DNA from: Colletes latitarsis
Taxonomy: Eukaryota > Arthropoda > Insecta > Hymenoptera > Colletidae
Direction of reading: 5' to 3'
DNA: 64,000 bases
Assembly (NCBI RefSeq): GCF_051014445.1
Contig: NC_135141.1
Coordinates: 15,376,001-15,440,000, forward strand
Shown: positions 60,146-64,000 of the stretch, one piece after another
Numbering within the stretch: the first letter of the stretch is position 1
How the letters are laid out: each line of letters begins with the position of its first letter
Made by a program: the position numbers and the translations under genes
Notes under the pieces: model-generated
The model's database searches: none
Seen by the model: only the letters and a program-made list of their open reading frames with translations
What the model was told of the DNA's origin: nothing

Positions 60146-62966
60146 CAGGGTGCTCAGCCACCCCTGGAGAAAATTTTAATGGGAGATTCTAGAGGCCAAA
60201 ATAACACGAAAACCAATTTGTTGATGGAGGCTTCGTTAAGAAGTTAGTAACGTTTAAAGTTCTGCCAATATTGAATTTTTTTCTCGAAAGTGGCTGAGAT
60301 TTCGGAAGTATGTCTGTTCACCGAAAATGATTGTAATTGACCCCTGTAAGCGAAAATAATTTTTTCAGAACGATTTGAAATTTTTGAATTTCGTCGAAAA
60401 ATTTCAGCACCTACCCCCTGTCGATGTTTCTTAAAAATTCATTTTTCATTTTTAATAAATTTGGTTGGCGCTGTACAGAAAAATTGTTTAATACTGTTTT
60501 GTAGGTATCTATGAACTCTAGTTTTCCTCAAAATTTCAATGAAATATATTCACTATTGTAGGAGTTATGGCAGTTTGAAAATTGGACAATTTTTATGAGG
60601 TTTTTCTAACATTACGGGGCCAAGGAACAACCTTTCCAATATTTTTATAATTGCTACATATTCTACACTAAAATACGCGGCGTTTGGCTTTTTGAACATT
60701 AAAATCGTCCAATCCGTTCAGAAGTTATGGTGTTTTAAAGATTCGCATGAAATATACGTGAAGCATTTTTAACCTGAAATTATATTTTCGGTAAGGAATT
60801 TTTTTCTCGAAAGTGCGTAGCATTTCGGGGATATGTGTCATGACCAAACATGATTGTAATTGACCCCTGTAACCGAAAATAATTTTTCCAGAACGATTTG
60901 AAATTTTTGAATTTCGTCGAAAAATTTCAGCACCTACCCCCTGTCGATGTTTCTTAAAAATTCATTTTTCATTTTTAATAAATTTGGTTGGCACTGTACA
61001 GAAAAATTGTTTAATACTTTTGTGTAGGTATCTATGAACTCTAGTTTTCCTCAAAATTTCAATGAAATATATTCACTATTGTAGGAGTTATGGCTGTTTG
61101 AAAATTGGACCATTTTTATGGGGTTTTTCTAACATTACGGGGCCAAGGAACAACCTTTCCAATATTTTTATAATTGCTACATATTCTACATTAAAATACG
61201 CGGCGTTTGCTTTTTTAAACATTACAATCATCCAATCAGTTGAAAAGTTATGACATTTTAAAAATTCGCATGAAATTTTCAAGCAACATTTCTGGCCTGA
61301 AATTATATTTTCGGTAAGGAATTTTTTTCTCGAAAATGGTTACGATTTCAGGGATATGTCTACCCACCAAAAATGATTGTAATTGACCCATGTAACCGAA
61401 AATAATTTTTTCAGAATGATTTGAAATTTTTTTTTTCGTCGAAAAATTTCAGCAAAGCAACCCTGTCGATTTTTCTTAAAAATTCGTTTTTCATTTTTAA
61501 TAATATTGTTTGTCGTATTAGACAACTTTTTTGTAGGTACCCCTGAGCTCTACTTCAGAAAAAAGTTTTATTGAAATATATTCATTATTGTAGGAGTTAT
61601 GGCTGTTTGAATATTGGACCATTTTTATATGGGTTTTTTCCCTTTACGGTGTCAAGTAACAACATTTTCAATATTGTTAGAATTTCTACATATTCTCCAC
61701 CAAAATACGCTTTGTTTGTCGTTTGAAATATTAAAATCCTCCAATCCGTTAAGAAGTTATGACATTTTAAAGATTCTCATGAAATTTTCAAGCAACATTT
61801 CTGGCCATAAATTACATTTTCAATTAGGAATTTTTTTTCTCGAAAATTCATAGAATTCCTTGGGTATGTGTAATGACCAATAATGATTGTGATTGAACCC
61901 TGCAACCGAAAATAATTTTTTCAGAATGATTTGAAACTTTCCAATTTCGTCGAAAAATTTCAGCAAGGCAAGCCAGTCGATTTTTCTTAGAAATTTGTTT
62001 TTCATTTTTAATAATATCGTTCGTCTCTCGACAAAAAAGTTGTCTAATGCTTTTTTGTAGGTACCCCGGAACTCTACTTCCCAAAAAAGTTTCATTGAAA
62101 TATATTCATTATTGTAGGCGTTATGGCTGTTGTAACATTGAACCATTTTTATGGGGGTTTTCTCACTTTACGGGGTTAAGGAACAACTTTGCGAATATTT
62201 TTGGAATGTCTACATATTCTGCACCAAAATACGTCCTTGTTTGTCGTTTGATATATTAAAATCTTCCAATCCGTTGAGAAGTTATGACATTTTAAATATT
62301 TGCATGAAATTTTCAAATAACATTTCTGGCCATAAATTACATTTTCAATTAGGAATTTTTTTCTCGAAAGTGCGTAGGATTTCGGGAATATGTGTCATGA
62401 CCAAACATGATTTTAATTGACCCCTGTAACCGAAAATAATTTTTCCAGAACGATTTGAAATTTTTGAATTTCGTCGAAAAATTTCAGCACCCTGTCGATG
62501 TTTCTTAAAAATTCATTTTTCATTTCTAATAAATTTGGTTGGCGCTATACAGAAAAATTGTTTAATACTTTTTTGTAGATATCTATGAACTCTAGTTTTC
62601 CTAAAAATTTCAATGAAATATATTCACTATTGTAGAAGTTATGATTGTTTGAAAATTGGACCATTTTTATGGGGTTTTTCTAACATTACGGGGCCAAGGA
62701 ACAACCTTTCCAATATTTTTATAATTGCTACATATTCCACACTAAAATACGCGGCGTTTGGCTTTTTGAACATTAAAATCGTCCAGTCCGTTGAGAAGTT
62801 ATGGCGTTTTAAAGATTCGCATGAAATTTACGTGAAGCATTTTTAACCTGAAATTATATTTTCGGTAAGGAATTTTTTTCTCGAAAATGATTAGGATTTC
62901 GAGGGTATGTTTATTAACCAAAAATTATTATAATTGGTCTCCGCAATCAAAAATAATTTTTTCTAA
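60146..62966 (+). mobile_element. T11: T-family element, right tip missing, about 2.8 kb
   Basis: Left tip CAGGGTGCTCAGCCACCCC after TA at 60144-60145, with a type-a sub-end. Five Y modules are stacked (landmark ctgtcgatgtttcttaaaaa or ctgtcgatttttcttaaaa near 60418, 60945, 61465, 61975 and 62490). Similarity ends near 62966 (aataattttttctaag) with no terminal repeat. The stretch 61614-62146 is almost the exact complement of 35918-36450 in T7. Confidence 0.9.
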
Positions 62967-63344
62967 GCCTCTGTCTCGTCATTCTATGCATTTTTTTGCT
63001 TAAACCTTTGAACTATATAAATTAATAACTGATAACTAGCACACAAACACTTTAACAACTCGAAAGAATGTTCAACGTAAACGGATGAGTCTTTTGCAGG
63101 ACGTTCATTTAACTTTTCACGTACGTCCTTTCCGTCAGGACAACCTTTTTATTCTCTGCTTTTCTTTTTCGCGTACTTTTTTTTTCAAACGTTCAATTAT
63201 GAATTCATATGAAATTTTTGGTGAACCAGTATGAATTTTACTTGGTAAATTATCAACTACTTTTGCAGACGATTCGTTGATTGATTTGAAAAGAACAGCT
63301 TTCTATACTAATATTGTAACACAAAGTGAGATACACGTAGGTGT
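62967..63344. other. AT-rich DNA, nothing definite
   Basis: Unique sequence following the truncated end of T11. No recognised feature. Confidence 0.4.
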
Positions 63345-63345
63345 T

Positions 63346-63683
63346 AAAGGGGGATTCTCGTGTAACAGCATTAAAATTAAAGTTTCCTTTTTAATTATTT
63401 TCGTGAAGAATTAAAAGTTCTACTAGACTTTTAAGAACGTAAAATTTTTTTATTCCATTTTCAATGGATGCTAAGCTGTGCACCAACTATGATAACATCG
63501 TCTGATAGGATTAAAAGACTTAACTACTATTTAATAAAAGCGAATAAAAAATATTTTCGCATAGTTTAAGGATCTCTGTTCATGTTCCTAAAAGTTGAGT
63601 ACAATAGAACTTTTAATTCTTTACTAAAGAAATTAAAAAGGAAAATGTAATTTGAACGCTGTTACATGAGAATCCCCCTTACG
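63346..63683. mobile_element. Miniature inverted-repeat element, about 337 bp
   Basis: AAGGGGGATTCTCGTGTAAC at about 63347 is matched by gttacatgagaatccccctt ending at 63680. The similarity continues inward for roughly 90-100 bp (both arms share ttcctttttaatt and gaattaaaagttctac). The interior is short and non-coding. TTAA precedes the left tip (63344-63347) and TTACG follows on the right, so a TTAA target is possible but not shown. Confidence 0.7.
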
Positions 63684-64000
63684 TATATTATTATAAGTAG
63701 TTATAAATGTAGAGACGCTATAGTGAGGGTACAAAATGAAACTTGAGCCTGAATAAACATAATGAGCTGAACGGATGATGGCATTGAAACTTTAAAATGA
63801 CGTACACGCGACAGTGGCCGTGAAAATGTTAATAGAAAAGGAGCCAAAGGCTTCTATGAGGAAAACAGCTAAACGAGAGAAATTCGCGATATATCCGTGG
63901 TACAAATGAAACAGTCACATCTCGCCTCCCTCGCGACAAGAGATCTCCTTTCATTTGTCATCTCAGCTTTGCGTTTGACTCGCCAGTTTCTCCCCTATTG
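63684..64000. other. Unique sequence to the window edge
   Basis: Becomes somewhat GC-richer towards the edge (cctccctcgcgacaagagat). No gene is recognised. Confidence 0.4.

Noticed and set aside
11048..62966. LINE or LTR retroelement origin of the T family
   Set aside because: There are precise inverted tips and TA duplications, no poly-A tails, no LTR pairs and no reverse-transcriptase motifs.

Overview
The window looks like nuclear DNA of an arthropod, most likely an insect. It is AT-rich, with GC-richer islands separated by kilobases of non-coding DNA, Tc1/mariner-superfamily relics and several satellites. Hymenoptera is my guess from general repeat style only; no gene settles it. I recognise no intact host gene. 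Most open frames lie inside repeats and repeat with them. The only protein-coding signals I can name are broken transposases.

The dominant component is one TA-flanked, long-terminal-inverted-repeat element family, called T1-T11 here. Eleven copies cover about 35% of the window: 11.0-11.9, 12.9-15.2, 19.9-22.3, 24.0-26.5, 28.7-29.4, 29.7-31.7, 35.0-37.9, 41.8-44.3, 51.8-52.8, 56.3-58.7 and 60.1-63.0 kb. Complete copies start CAGGGTG and end CACCCTG next to TA. They have two distinguishable sub-ends ('a' and 'b') and an interior built of repeated modules, X (about 150 bp) and Y (about 400 bp). They encode no transposase I can recognise. Five unrelated tandem arrays (satellites A-E at 3.5-6.8, 9.2-10.6, 15.8-17.9, 39.1-40.6 and 45.6-48.9 kb) add about 18%.

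The most informative locus is 50.3-53.8 kb, a three-level nest. T9 sits inside a Tc1-type transposon (DD34E transposase with three in-frame stops and long inverted repeats holding two direct-repeat sites each). That transposon sits inside a decayed copy of another Tc1/mariner-superfamily transposase. Removing T9 and one TA restores the transposase frame with exactly 34 residues between the second D and the E. This fixes the T-family ends and its TA target duplication. A second nest is T7 inside a roughly 0.7 kb inverted-repeat element (34.4-38.1 kb). A local duplication at 55.1/56.2 kb supplies a paralogous site lacking T10.

Between the repeats are GC-richer islands (0-1.6, 2.7-3.4, 8.7-9.2, 12.4-12.9, 17.9-18.3, 22.8-23.6, 27.0-28.2, 31.7-32.1, 44.9-45.5, 53.8-55.0, 59.4-60.1 kb). 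They may be promoters, untranslated exons or conserved regulatory DNA, but sequence alone does not prove it. The remainder is AT-rich DNA in which I see nothing definite.
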